This document shows positions 7,533 through 18,068 of a DNA stretch of 64,000 nt, piece after piece (within the stretch, counting starts at the first letter, position 1; every line of letters starts with the position of its first letter). The notes under the pieces are model-generated. The model was not told the origin of the DNA. It saw only the letters and a list, made by a program, of their open reading frames with translations, and did not search any database. The position numbers were made by a program, and so were the translations under genes. The stretch spans positions 1 to 64,000 of the forward strand of contig JAKZES010000009.1 in assembly GCA_022548915.1 (NCBI GenBank), in the 5' to 3' direction. Origin of the DNA: Verrucomicrobiaceae bacterium E54. GTDB taxonomy: Bacteria; Verrucomicrobiota; Verrucomicrobiia; Verrucomicrobiales; Akkermansiaceae.

Positions 7533-8275
7533 TGCCCAAAGAAGCTCCAGTCCGGAGAAAGCGCCGGGGCCACTACTACTGGTGGACCCTCGCCAACGTC
7601 CTCGCCGCTTGCGCGGCCATTCTCAGCTGGGTTCTCTGTCTCCATGTCTTCGGGCATCCCGAAATCCCCCGCAACTACGACCTGATCCGCAAGCTCGGGC
7701 GGACCGAGCCGGCCGTGGCCTTCACCCTGCAGCAGGCACCGCCCGGCGAGGCGGCCGACCCGCGGGCCCTCTACCGCCGCTACGCCGAGCTCGGGGACGC
7801 GGCCACCTCGCGGCTCAACCGGGCGCTGATGCGCAACTATCTCACCGGACTCGAGGAGCCCGGACTCATCCAGTACGTCGAAGGCGACTTCGAGATCACG
7901 ATGGTCCGGGAACTCGACGCCGACGACCTCTTCGCGCCCGGCTTCGCCGTGAGGGCCCGAGCGATGGTGCGCCCGGATGAGTTCAGCGAAGCCGCCCCAT
8001 GGCCGGTCACCATCGACTACCTCTTTCCCACCCGCAACACGGTCGCTTCCGGCTGGTTCAACCCCGGCGACCGCCTTGAAGTCTCCAAGGTTCCCAACTG
8101 CGCGATGCTCCTGCACGTCGGCCGGAGCGAAGGAGGAGATACGCCCCTCGTCCGGCTCGTGGTCGTGCCCATCGCCGTGGGCGAATACCGGATCGGAAGC
8201 GATCGCTCCTTCACCACCATCGCCCCCGAGGTGCTGAATCCCGCCGCCCGCTTCCCGGTGTTTCCGGAGGATTGA
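7532..8275 (+). CDS. Membrane-anchored protein of unknown function, 247 aa
   Basis: A basic N-terminus (PVRRKRRGHYYWW) precedes one transmembrane helix (TLANVLAACAAILSWVLCLHVFG); the rest is probably periplasmic. HPEIPRNYDLIRKLGR follows the helix. A region of about 160 residues looks like a beta-rich domain and ends with APEVLNPAARFPVFPED. It overlaps the Fe-S carrier gene by one base and converges on asnS, leaving 6 bp between stop codons. I believe this layout and protein type are conserved in Verrucomicrobiales, but I cannot name a family. Confidence 0.65.
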   Translation: MPKEAPVRRKRRGHYYWWTLANVLAACAAILSWVLCLHVFGHPEIPRNYDLIRKLGRTEPAVAFTLQQAPPGEAADPRALYRRYAELGDAATSRLNRALMRNYLTGLEEPGLIQYVEGDFEITMVRELDADDLFAPGFAVRARAMVRPDEFSEAAPWPVTIDYLFPTRNTVASGWFNPGDRLEVSKVPNCAMLLHVGRSEGGDTPLVRLVVVPIAVGEYRIGSDRSFTTIAPEVLNPAARFPVFPED

Positions 8276-8281
8276 CCCCGT

Positions 8282-9649
<1,368 letters not shown>

Positions 9650-9801
9650 GCCCTTCCCTAGCAAGCGTGGGCCCGGCAGCAAGGGCGGAAGCCCGCTTCC
9701 CGCCGGATCGCATCGCCGCCAGAAACTCGGGCTTCCCGGCGGCCCGGCCTTGAATGGCCGGATCCGCACTGCTAAACGCCCCCCCGTTCCCCTCAGCGTC
9801 C

Positions 9802-11127
9802 ATGAACATCACCATCATCGGCACCGGCTACGTCGGGCTTACCAGCGGCACCTGCTTTGCGGAGGTCGGTCACCACGTCACCTGCGTCGACAACAACCAG
9901 GAAAAGATCGAAACCCTTCTCCGCGGGGAAATTCCGATCTACGAGCCGGGTCTTGCCGACCTCGTGAAGGCCAACGTGGACAGCGGACGCCTCAAGTTCA
10001 CCACCTCCACCGAAGACGGGGTCAAGTCGGGTGACATCATCTTCATCGCGGTGCCGACCCCGCCCCAGCCGGACGGCTCGGTGGATCTTTCCTTCATCGA
10101 GAAGGTCGCCCGTGAGATTGCCGAGTGCCTCACTCCGGAGCTCGGCTACCGCGTGATCGTCGACAAGTCCACCGTGCCGGTGAAGACCGGCGACAAGGTC
10201 AAGCAGACCGTCCGGCGCTACGCCCCGGATGGCGTCGAGTTCGGCGTCGTCTCCAACCCCGAATTCCTGCGCGAAGGCTGCGCCGTCGAGGATCTGCTTC
10301 ACCCCGACCGCATCGTCATCGGATCGAACGACGAGAAGGCGCTGGCCCTGATGCAGAAGCTCTACGAGCCCTTCGTCGCGCCCGTGCTGGTCACCGACAT
10401 CAATTCGGCCGAACTCATCAAGCACGCGGCGAACTCGTTCCTCGCACTGAAGATTTCCTACATCAACGCCGTCGCGAACATCTGCGAGGCCTCGCACGCC
10501 GACGTCGAGAAGGTCGCCGAGGGAATCGGCATGGACAAGCGCATCGGTCGGGCCTTCCTCAACGCCGGCCTCGGCTATGGAGGCTCCTGCTTCCCGAAGG
10601 ACATCAAGGCCTTCATCGCCATCTCCGAATCGCTCGGCCAGCCTTTCGACCTGCTCAAGGAGGTCGAGCGCATCAATGCCGACCAGATGAACCGCTTCCT
10701 CGACAAGATCCGCGAAAAGCTGTGGGTCTTCCGCGACAAGAAAATCGCCCTCTGGGGACTGGCCTTCAAACAGAACACCGACGACGTCCGCGAGTCGGTC
10801 GCCATCCGAATGGCCAAGGTCATGCTCAAGGAAGGCGCCCGCGTCATCGCCAACGATCCCCAGGCAATCGCCACGGCCAAGAAGTTCGGCGAGTTCGAGG
10901 GTGAGATCGACTACACCCCGGACATGTATGCGGCTCTGGATGATGCCGATGCGCTGGTCATTGCCACCGAATGGCCGCAATACGCCAACGCCGACCTCAC
11001 CGAGATCGCCCGGCGCCTGCGCACGCCGCTCGTCTTCGACGGCCGCAACCTGCTGGATCCGGCAGACACCAAGGCCGCCGGCCTCGAATACGAGTGCATC
11101 GGTCGCGCCGCGGTTGACGCGAGTTGA
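9802..11127 (+). CDS. ugd: UDP-glucose 6-dehydrogenase
   Basis: 441 aa. It has an N-terminal Rossmann motif ([10 protein letters not shown]), [13 protein letters not shown], the NPEFLREG signature, and the catalytic cysteine in [12 protein letters not shown]-terminal UDP-binding domain follows ([27 protein letters not shown]). It oxidises UDP-glucose to UDP-glucuronate with two NAD+, supplying precursors for surface polysaccharide. It stands alone, diverging from asnS across a 152-bp gap. The gene is followed directly by a 7-bp repeat array that can fold back on itself. Confidence 0.95.
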   Translation: MNITIIGTGYVGLTSGTCFAEVGHHVTCVDNNQEKIETLLRGEIPIYEPGLADLVKANVDSGRLKFTTSTEDGVKSGDIIFIAVPTPPQPDGSVDLSFIEKVAREIAECLTPELGYRVIVDKSTVPVKTGDKVKQTVRRYAPDGVEFGVVSNPEFLREGCAVEDLLHPDRIVIGSNDEKALALMQKLYEPFVAPVLVTDINSAELIKHAANSFLALKISYINAVANICEASHADVEKVAEGIGMDKRIGRAFLNAGLGYGGSCFPKDIKAFIAISESLGQPFDLLKEVERINADQMNRFLDKIREKLWVFRDKKIALWGLAFKQNTDDVRESVAIRMAKVMLKEGARVIANDPQAIATAKKFGEFEGEIDYTPDMYAALDDADALVIATEWPQYANADLTEIARRLRTPLVFDGRNLLDPADTKAAGLEYECIGRAAVDAS

Positions 11128-11245
11128 GAGACAGAAGACTTCAAGACAGAAGACTTGAAGACGGAAGACGGAAGACGTGAACTGTCGGTCCTTGCCGGAG
11201 ATCTCCAGTCTTCTGTCTTTTCATCTTCCGTCTTCAGTCTTTTTG
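11128..11245. repeat. Paired 7-bp arrays in inverted orientation (GAAGACG / CGTCTTC)
   Basis: The left arm, about 11128-11176, is built of heptamers of the form GAAGACG, AAGACTT and AGACAGA. The right arm, about 11206-11245, is built of the complementary forms TCTTCTG, ATCTTCC and GTCTTCA, and ends in a T run (GTCTTTTT) one base before the rsmB start. The arms can pair into a long imperfect hairpin, which on the plus strand would also work as a terminator for ugd. Confidence 0.8.
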
Positions 11246-11246
11246 A

Positions 11247-12464
11247 ATGAAATCCCCCCGCCGCGCCGCCGTCTCCATCCTCCGGGCCTGGGGCAAGGGC
11301 CATGCCTACGCCGACAGCCTGATCGAGCGCCACGCGTCCCGCAACGAGCTCTCGGCGGCCGACCGTGGACTGCTCAATGCCATCGTCCTCGGCGTCTTGC
11401 GGCACCGCCGCCTGCTCGATGAGTGGATCCGTCGCCTCCGAAAGGGCAAGCTCGACCACGAAACGCGCGACATTCTGCGGGTCGGGCTCTGCCAGCTCTT
11501 GATTCTCCGTCTGCCCGATCACGCCGCCGTCTTCGAAACCGTCGAGCTTGGAAAAGCACCGGTGCGAGGGCTGATCAATGCCGTGCTCCGGCGCGCCGTC
11601 GCCCAGCGCAACAAGCTCCTCGAGCTCGACGAGCTCCCGCCCGCCGTCGCCTTTTCGCATCCCGACTGGCTCTTCAACCGGTGGAAGAAGCGCTTCGGCA
11701 AGGACAAGGCCATCGAACTGATGGCCTTCAACAACGCCCCACCTCCGACCATCGCCCGGGTCAATCCACTCGTTCGGACCGCCGATGATGAAATCGGCAT
11801 CCCGACCGGCCTCGAAGGCTACTTTGAGATCGAAGGCCCCGTTCCCCGCGATCTGCTCAAGGATGGCGCGATCTACATCACCGATCCGGCCACCCGGCAC
11901 TGCGTCGAATTGCTCGACCCGAAACCCGGCGAGCACATTCTCGATGCCTGCGCCGCCCCGGGCGGCAAGGCCTTCCTGATCGCCGCGGCGCAAGGCTCCG
12001 GCGAGACGCTCACGGTCACCGATTCCAACGAGAAGCGCCTGCCACGCCTGCGGGAAAACCTCGAACGCCTCCACATCCGGCCGGCCGAGGTGGCCTGCCA
12101 CGACTGGACGCAACCCGCCCCCGAAAAGTGGCACCAGGCCTTCGACGCGATCCTGCTCGACGTGCCCTGCTCCAACACTGGAGTGCTTCGCCGCCGGGTC
12201 GATGTCCGCTGGCGTCTCCAACCCGAGCAGATCGACGAGCTGGTCAAGATCCAGCGCAACATTCTCGAAGCGGCCCTTCCCTGCCTCAAGCCCGGGGGGC
12301 GTCTCGTTTACTCGACCTGCTCGATCGAGCCCGAGGAGAACGAGGAGCAGATCGAGCGATTCCTCGCCGGTCACCCGGGGCTTGAGCCAGCCGGCACTCG
12401 CCAGGCCCTGCCCCAGCGCGACGGCACCGACGGAGCCTTCGCCGCGATGCTCCGGCGACTCTGA
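11247..12464 (+). CDS. rsmB: 16S rRNA (cytosine-C5) methyltransferase RsmB-like
   Basis: 405 aa. A NusB-like RNA-binding domain fills roughly residues 1-140 (RRAAVSILRAWGKGHAY; LGVLRHRRLLD). An RsmB/NOL1-type SAM methyltransferase domain follows, with DACAAPGGKAF (SAM loop), LDVPCSNTGVLRRRVDVRW (catalytic PCS cysteine), and YSTCSIEPEENE (second cysteine, TCS). These motifs identify the m5C RNA methyltransferase family that acts on 16S rRNA. The start lies one base after the repeat array. A small hairpin (GGTCGG-GCGA-CCGACC, 12473-12488) follows the stop. Confidence 0.9.
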   Translation: MKSPRRAAVSILRAWGKGHAYADSLIERHASRNELSAADRGLLNAIVLGVLRHRRLLDEWIRRLRKGKLDHETRDILRVGLCQLLILRLPDHAAVFETVELGKAPVRGLINAVLRRAVAQRNKLLELDELPPAVAFSHPDWLFNRWKKRFGKDKAIELMAFNNAPPPTIARVNPLVRTADDEIGIPTGLEGYFEIEGPVPRDLLKDGAIYITDPATRHCVELLDPKPGEHILDACAAPGGKAFLIAAAQGSGETLTVTDSNEKRLPRLRENLERLHIRPAEVACHDWTQPAPEKWHQAFDAILLDVPCSNTGVLRRRVDVRWRLQPEQIDELVKIQRNILEAALPCLKPGGRLVYSTCSIEPEENEEQIERFLAGHPGLEPAGTRQALPQRDGTDGAFAAMLRRL

Positions 12465-12576
12465 GCGATCCCGGTCGGGCGACCGACCGATCGCCGCAAG
12501 GGCCAATTTGGGCTTCCTCCCTCCACGTGAAGCCCCTTAAATGGAGTGATACTGCCGTCAATCATTGCTTTTCCGC

Positions 12577-15500
12577 ATGAAACGCCTCGCTCTCTTCACG
12601 TCCCTCCTTCTCTCGCTGCCGGCACTCGCCAGCTTCACTGAAACCATCGTCAGCTTCTCGATCACCAGCGGCGACTACCTGATCGATTCCGACGCCTCAC
12701 GCGGGGCCACCTACGATCGCGACGAGATCGCCGTCCAGGCGAGCATCAACTTCACCAGCACCGGACCGGGCAGTTCCAATTACCGCTGCGACTACCAGCT
12801 CTATGACTTCAACGACAACCTGGTGATGCTCGACGACGGCGCCGGCAACCCGGTGGCCTCCGTGCAGGGAACCTCGTTTGCGGTCACCGCCAGTTCGGGC
12901 CGGGTCGTCTTCGACCGTATCAAGCCGGCCGCCACGCTTGAGTCCGGCAAGCTCTACTACGTCCGCCTGCTGCTCAAGGAACAGACCGCCCCGCTGGTCT
13001 ACGCCACGGTCGCCCAGGAGGACACGGCGTGGAAACGGATCATTCATTTCACCAACACCACCTCGGCCGACGCCGCCGTCAACGTCCGTTCCTACATCGA
13101 TTCGGTGCAGTGGGTGAAGCGCTTCGCCTGCGACACCGATCCGGCCAACGACCGCTTCGTCGCCTCGGCCACGCTCAAGCTCCACCGCTACGACGCCTAT
13201 CTATCCGCCTCGCCGACCACCGACATCATCCCCCACCACATCACCTACGAGTTGGTCGAGGCCTTCACCCAGAACGTCGTCGCCATCGCCGGCACGACCA
13301 CCGGCCCGGGCTACAACCTCGACCAGCACGACAACTCGGGCACGATCGAGGCCCCCGCCATCCGCACCGTCACCCGCGAGTTCAACGTCAATCCCGACGT
13401 CCAGCTCGATCCCATCAACAAGACCTACTACGTCCGCTGCACGTTGAGCCACGAGGAGGTGCCCGGCGACCCCTACGTCACCGACGACGGCCCCTACGCC
13501 GGCCCGGCTTCGACCCTCCTCCACTACAACGGCCGCGTCGTGGCGAACAACGACACCGACGAACTGGTCCTGACCTCGATCACGAACGACCCCTTCACCC
13601 GCGGCTACACCGACCTCGGCGACCACTACGCCACCATCGTCGAGGTCGGCGAGTCGCACGTTCTCAATAACGACGACTTCTCGGTCGATTGGGGAGGAAT
13701 CGAGCATTTCCTGCTGCTCTACGACGACGGCACCGCCTACTACGACAGCGCCACGGCTCTCGACGTGACGGCTCCCGACGACCCCGACGTCGGCTCCACC
13801 GCCAACGTCCGCTTCCGCCGCGAGGCGATGTTCTTCGACATCAACGGGCTGCAGGGCAACGTGAAGGTTTTCCTCCCCGCGGGCATGGGCGCCTACCTCG
13901 GCGATCCGACCGCCCCGTCCAACCATGTCCTCGAGTCCATCCTCGACACCGGTGCCCGCCACTTCACCCAGGAACTGCGGCCGGAAGCCACCGCGATCTC
14001 CATTCCCTCGCCGAACCCCGGCGAGGTCTGGCACCTCCGGGAAGAATCAAAACCGGTCGAGATCACCTGCCTCAACGTCCTCTGGAACGTCGACACCGGC
14101 GAGTTCGCCGGCGGCGTGCCTGTCCCCGGCAGCGACCGCTGCCGCTACGTCCGGCGCTTCGAGATGGACTTCCTCGACGCGACCCCGATCCCCGCCGCCG
14201 ACAAGGAACTGCATTCCAACGAACTCTACTACAACCACGTCGGCCCGACTCCGACCGCCGCCACGACCTGGGCCGCCGACGCCGACGGCGTGGCCGAAAT
14301 GACCACCACCCTCGCCATCGATCCCGGCTCGTTCTCGACCCACTTCCCTTTCGACGCCGAGCTGTCCTGGTCATCGCAGGGCAGCATCGAGATCGCCGGT
14401 GATCTCGTCGTTCCCGCCACCTCCTCCCTCCCCGGCGCGGCGATCGTTTCCATGCCCTACGCCCGCGACTGCGCCGAGGCCTGCGGCACCATCGGCGACG
14501 CCACCGTCAAGCTCGACCCCGGAACCGCCGCCTTCGGCTTCACCCGCGACGGCGGCCTCGGGCTCGGCGGCACCTACATCAACGTCGGCTCCCGCCGCGA
14601 CGTGGTCATGGGCTACATCGACGCGCTCTCGCCCGACGGCTCCGGCAATCCGGTTTATGCCCACGACTCGACCATCTTCCTCAACGGCCGCTTCCTGATG
14701 GCCGGGCACCATCTCGACGCCGCGGACTTCACACAGATCAACGACGACGGGCCCGGCGTGCTGCTCAACACCGGCTTCGACCCCGCCAACCTCGACGTCC
14801 CCGAGCGCCCCGGCCAGGCGGCCTACCTCGACGGCCTCGGCGACTACCCGGGCATGAACTACCGCGTCTCCGCCGAAACCACGGCGCCGACCGCGGTTTC
14901 CGTCCTCGGCGGCGAAACCACGCCGGCCTACACGCTCTCCTCCCGCTCGAAGTACTACACCCGCCAGAGCGGTGTGTCCGGCATCCACGAACCCGACACC
15001 AACCCCTTCACCGGCCCCGTCTTCATCTACGGCTACGAGTTCCAGTTCACATCCTACGGCCTGTCCTTCCTAGGCAGCGAGGTTCACGAATCGATCACCG
15101 CCGGCAGCCTCGACGTCCCCACGCCGTCGAACTTCACGCTCGCCTTCGACCCGCTCTACTTCAACTGCCTCGGCGGCCTGACCACCGCCGAGATCCCCGG
15201 CGGATCCTTCGAGGACGACCTCGATTTCTGGAGCGCCGACTTCACCGGGATTTCCGCCCACTTCCAGCCCGCCATCGGGGCCGACTGCGACCCGTCGGAG
15301 GCCAACCTGGTCGTCGGGGTCCGCTCCTTCGCCTCGAACATCGCGCCCGCCCTCGCCGGCTCGCTCGGCTTCCACCCCGACGGCAACCTGATCACCGAGG
15401 CCGACGGCCGACTGGAAGGCATCGACTCCCGGCTCAACCTGCCCTCCACCCTCGAGATCGCCGGTCCCGGCAACGAGGTCTACACCTTCTTCCCGACCCA

Positions 15501-17961
15501 CGACGCCTACTACGAGAACTTCGAGCACTCCTCGGAGGTGCAGGGCGACCTGTCCTTTGCCGGCCTGCTCGACGTGCCCTTCTTCGAGGACCTCGAGGTC
15601 CATTTCCACACCGGCACCACCGAGGGCAACACCACCGACGCCATCCACATGATGGGCGGCTGGACGTCCGGCGGCGGCGACATCACGGCCTCGTCCTTCG
15701 ACACCGACAACCGCTCCTACCCGACATCCGACACGCTGGCGAACTACCGCGACCTCGCCAGTGCCGACTATCGGGTCCACGCCGTCCACAACTGGCTCGG
15801 TGTGGTCAACTTCGACTACCCGCTCGACTGGGACACCACCACCCGCTCGTTCCGCGCCAGCGCACCGGTCGAGAACGACCTGATGGTCCTCACCACCGAG
15901 CACGAGTTGACCTACCTATCCGCCGAGAACGCCGAGCTCGACTTCGGCGCCTCGCTCGACCTCGACGTGCCCGAAATCAACCTTTCCAACATCTCGATCG
16001 ACCTGGTCGAAAACACCGGCGTGCTCAGCGCGGTGGAGACCGCCATTTCGGAGAATGTCACCGATGCGCTGATCGACGGACTCGACGCCTCGGCGGAGTT
16101 GCTCAATGATCGCATGGACGACTTCTACGACCGCCTGTTCGCGGTCTCGGTCGACCCGGTCGTCGACACCCTCCACGCCGAACTCGCCGCCATTCCCGAG
16201 GGTGCCGGCACCCTCGCGGCCCGCCAGGCGCTGGTCGAGGACTACCTCTGCACCCGCGTCGATTCCGTCCAGCAGGCGCTCTACGCCATCGACGGCTCGG
16301 TCGGCGAGGCCGGCACCATCATCGACGAGGTCGATCAGGCCCTCGCCCGCCTGCAGATCGCGATCCGCACCATCATCGGCCGGGTCGAGGTCTCCGGCGG
16401 CGAGGTGGTTCTTTCCACCGGAGAAATCACCGTGCCGGAAGACGCCGTGATCACCGCCGGCGGGGTGCTGGTCGAGGGCATCTTCGCCGATGCCGACGGC
16501 GACGGCTACGATCTCGCCGAACTTCTCACCGCGGCGCTGATCGAGGAACTTGCGCCCGACATCGCCGCCTCGCTTTCCTCCGTGCTCAGCGACATCGCCG
16601 GCGACCTGGCCGGCCAGCTCGAGGACGAGCTCAACGCGCAGTTCGATGACGCCGGCCCGAGCATCGAGCGGATCAAGGAGGTCCTCGCCGAGCTCCACAA
16701 CACCATCCAGCAGATCCGCGACGCCGGCACCTTCTACACCGAGATCTCCGACGTCATCCTCGCCGCCACCGGGGACATCGACGCTCTCTGCATCGCCGCC
16801 AAGGACGAGGTGAACGGCTTCCTCGGCGACATCGACTTCGAGGAATACACCGCCGACGAGATCAAGACCGTCATCCGCGAAGCCATCCGCGACCAGTTCA
16901 ACGCCTCGACCGTGATCGCCTCGGTCCAGGCCACGCTCAAGGGCTACGTCTACGACCTCGACGCCGCGATCAACGAGTCCATCTCGTCGGCCTTCGGCGA
17001 GGTCAACCGCATCATCACCCGGCTGCTGCAGAACGCGTTGCCGACCGACGGCGCGCTGGCCGACATGCTTGGTGACGTCGCCGACATCTCCGCCGCCGGC
17101 GAAATCGACGGCTACGCCCACATCAACGGCGACGCGTTGCGCACGCTGCGCCTCGACGCCGCCCTGCAACTCAAACTGCCCGACGATTTCGAGTTCAATG
17201 GCTACGTCGAAATCAACCAGCTCGACTCCGACGGCGACGGCTCGTGCTCCTTCGCCGGCGAGGGTGAATACGCCGCCGAGGTCAAGATGGGGGCGGTCGA
17301 TGTGCCGGTCGGCTGGACCGGCGACGGCCTGCGTTTCGACGTCGAAACCAAATTCACCTTCGACACCGCCACCGACTTCCGGCTGCGCGGCTTCGGCGGC
17401 TCATTCGAGATGACCCAGGGCGAGATTGGCTTCGAAAGCATGGGCATCACCTCGCTCGGAGCCGCCGCCATGTTCGGCCTCGACGAGAACTACCTCGCCG
17501 CCCAGGTCGGCCTGAAGTTCGAGTCCTACCAGCTCGACGGCGGCGTCTTTTTCGGCCGCACCTGCACCGTCGACCCGCTGGAACTGGTCGACCCCGACGT
17601 CACCAAGGTCCTGGGCAGCCCGCCCTTCACCGGCATCTATGCCTACGGCGAGGCGCAGATCCCCATCGTCAACGCCGGCTGCTTCTTCAACCTCTCGGCC
17701 AAGGCCGGCGCCGGCGTGTTCTGGTTCGAGGAGGGCAACACCTACGGCGGCAAGATGGTCGTCGGCGCCACCGGCCGCGCGCTGTGCGCCGTCGGCGTCG
17801 GCGGTGACCTCACCCTCATCGGCTCCAAGTCCGGCAACAACTACTCCTTCTTCGGCAAGGGCCGCGTCTTCGGCGAGATCGGCAAGTGCAAGCTCTGCAC
17901 CCGCTTCGAGGAACAGGTCGAGCTCACCTACAAGAACAACAAGTGGTCCTACGACTTCTAA
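12577..17961 (+). CDS. Giant secreted protein, 1794 aa, unknown function
   Basis: The ATG at 12577 begins a signal peptide (MKRLALFTSLLLSLPALA). Residues ~20-1130 are Gly/Asp/Thr-rich and probably beta-stranded. Residues ~1140-1510 change character to long amphipathic helices with heptad-like Leu/Ile/Val spacing, few aromatics and many acidic residues. Residues ~1510-1794 return to beta-rich Gly/aromatic sequence with paired cysteines (KCKLC near the end). No enzyme motif is visible. It is the first of three giant secreted proteins on one strand, with 107 and 110 bp between them. An extracellular structural role is an inference. Confidence 0.7.
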   Translation: MKRLALFTSLLLSLPALASFTETIVSFSITSGDYLIDSDASRGATYDRDEIAVQASINFTSTGPGSSNYRCDYQLYDFNDNLVMLDDGAGNPVASVQGTSFAVTASSGRVVFDRIKPAATLESGKLYYVRLLLKEQTAPLVYATVAQEDTAWKRIIHFTNTTSADAAVNVRSYIDSVQWVKRFACDTDPANDRFVASATLKLHRYDAYLSASPTTDIIPHHITYELVEAFTQNVVAIAGTTTGPGYNLDQHDNSGTIEAPAIRTVTREFNVNPDVQLDPINKTYYVRCTLSHEEVPGDPYVTDDGPYAGPASTLLHYNGRVVANNDTDELVLTSITNDPFTRGYTDLGDHYATIVEVGESHVLNNDDFSVDWGGIEHFLLLYDDGTAYYDSATALDVTAPDDPDVGSTANVRFRREAMFFDINGLQGNVKVFLPAGMGAYLGDPTAPSNHVLESILDTGARHFTQELRPEATAISIPSPNPGEVWHLREESKPVEITCLNVLWNVDTGEFAGGVPVPGSDRCRYVRRFEMDFLDATPIPAADKELHSNELYYNHVGPTPTAATTWAADADGVAEMTTTLAIDPGSFSTHFPFDAELSWSSQGSIEIAGDLVVPATSSLPGAAIVSMPYARDCAEACGTIGDATVKLDPGTAAFGFTRDGGLGLGGTYINVGSRRDVVMGYIDALSPDGSGNPVYAHDSTIFLNGRFLMAGHHLDAADFTQINDDGPGVLLNTGFDPANLDVPERPGQAAYLDGLGDYPGMNYRVSAETTAPTAVSVLGGETTPAYTLSSRSKYYTRQSGVSGIHEPDTNPFTGPVFIYGYEFQFTSYGLSFLGSEVHESITAGSLDVPTPSNFTLAFDPLYFNCLGGLTTAEIPGGSFEDDLDFWSADFTGISAHFQPAIGADCDPSEANLVVGVRSFASNIAPALAGSLGFHPDGNLITEADGRLEGIDSRLNLPSTLEIAGPGNEVYTFFPTHDAYYENFEHSSEVQGDLSFAGLLDVPFFEDLEVHFHTGTTEGNTTDAIHMMGGWTSGGGDITASSFDTDNRSYPTSDTLANYRDLASADYRVHAVHNWLGVVNFDYPLDWDTTTRSFRASAPVENDLMVLTTEHELTYLSAENAELDFGASLDLDVPEINLSNISIDLVENTGVLSAVETAISENVTDALIDGLDASAELLNDRMDDFYDRLFAVSVDPVVDTLHAELAAIPEGAGTLAARQALVEDYLCTRVDSVQQALYAIDGSVGEAGTIIDEVDQALARLQIAIRTIIGRVEVSGGEVVLSTGEITVPEDAVITAGGVLVEGIFADADGDGYDLAELLTAALIEELAPDIAASLSSVLSDIAGDLAGQLEDELNAQFDDAGPSIERIKEVLAELHNTIQQIRDAGTFYTEISDVILAATGDIDALCIAAKDEVNGFLGDIDFEEYTADEIKTVIREAIRDQFNASTVIASVQATLKGYVYDLDAAINESISSAFGEVNRIITRLLQNALPTDGALADMLGDVADISAAGEIDGYAHINGDALRTLRLDAALQLKLPDDFEFNGYVEINQLDSDGDGSCSFAGEGEYAAEVKMGAVDVPVGWTGDGLRFDVETKFTFDTATDFRLRGFGGSFEMTQGEIGFESMGITSLGAAAMFGLDENYLAAQVGLKFESYQLDGGVFFGRTCTVDPLELVDPDVTKVLGSPPFTGIYAYGEAQIPIVNAGCFFNLSAKAGAGVFWFEEGNTYGGKMVVGATGRALCAVGVGGDLTLIGSKSGNNYSFFGKGRVFGEIGKCKLCTRFEEQVELTYKNNKWSYDF

Positions 17962-17962
17962 C

Positions 17963-17990
17963 GGAGCGCCGAATATGAATTCGGCACGCC
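17963..17990. repeat. Dispersed small hairpin, copy 1
   Basis: GGAGC, then stem GCCGAAT, loop ATGA and stem ATTCGGC, then ACGCC. It begins one base after the stop codon of the giant gene. Other copies lie at 21386, 43788, 44079, 48023, 48121, 51433 and 55387; stems change together so that pairing is kept. Confidence 0.75.
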
Positions 17991-18068
17991 TCGCCCCTTC
18001 ACTTCCTCCCGAGAGCACGCTCCGCACCTCACACGCCCAGCCTCAACTCCTTTTCACTTTCCACTCCC

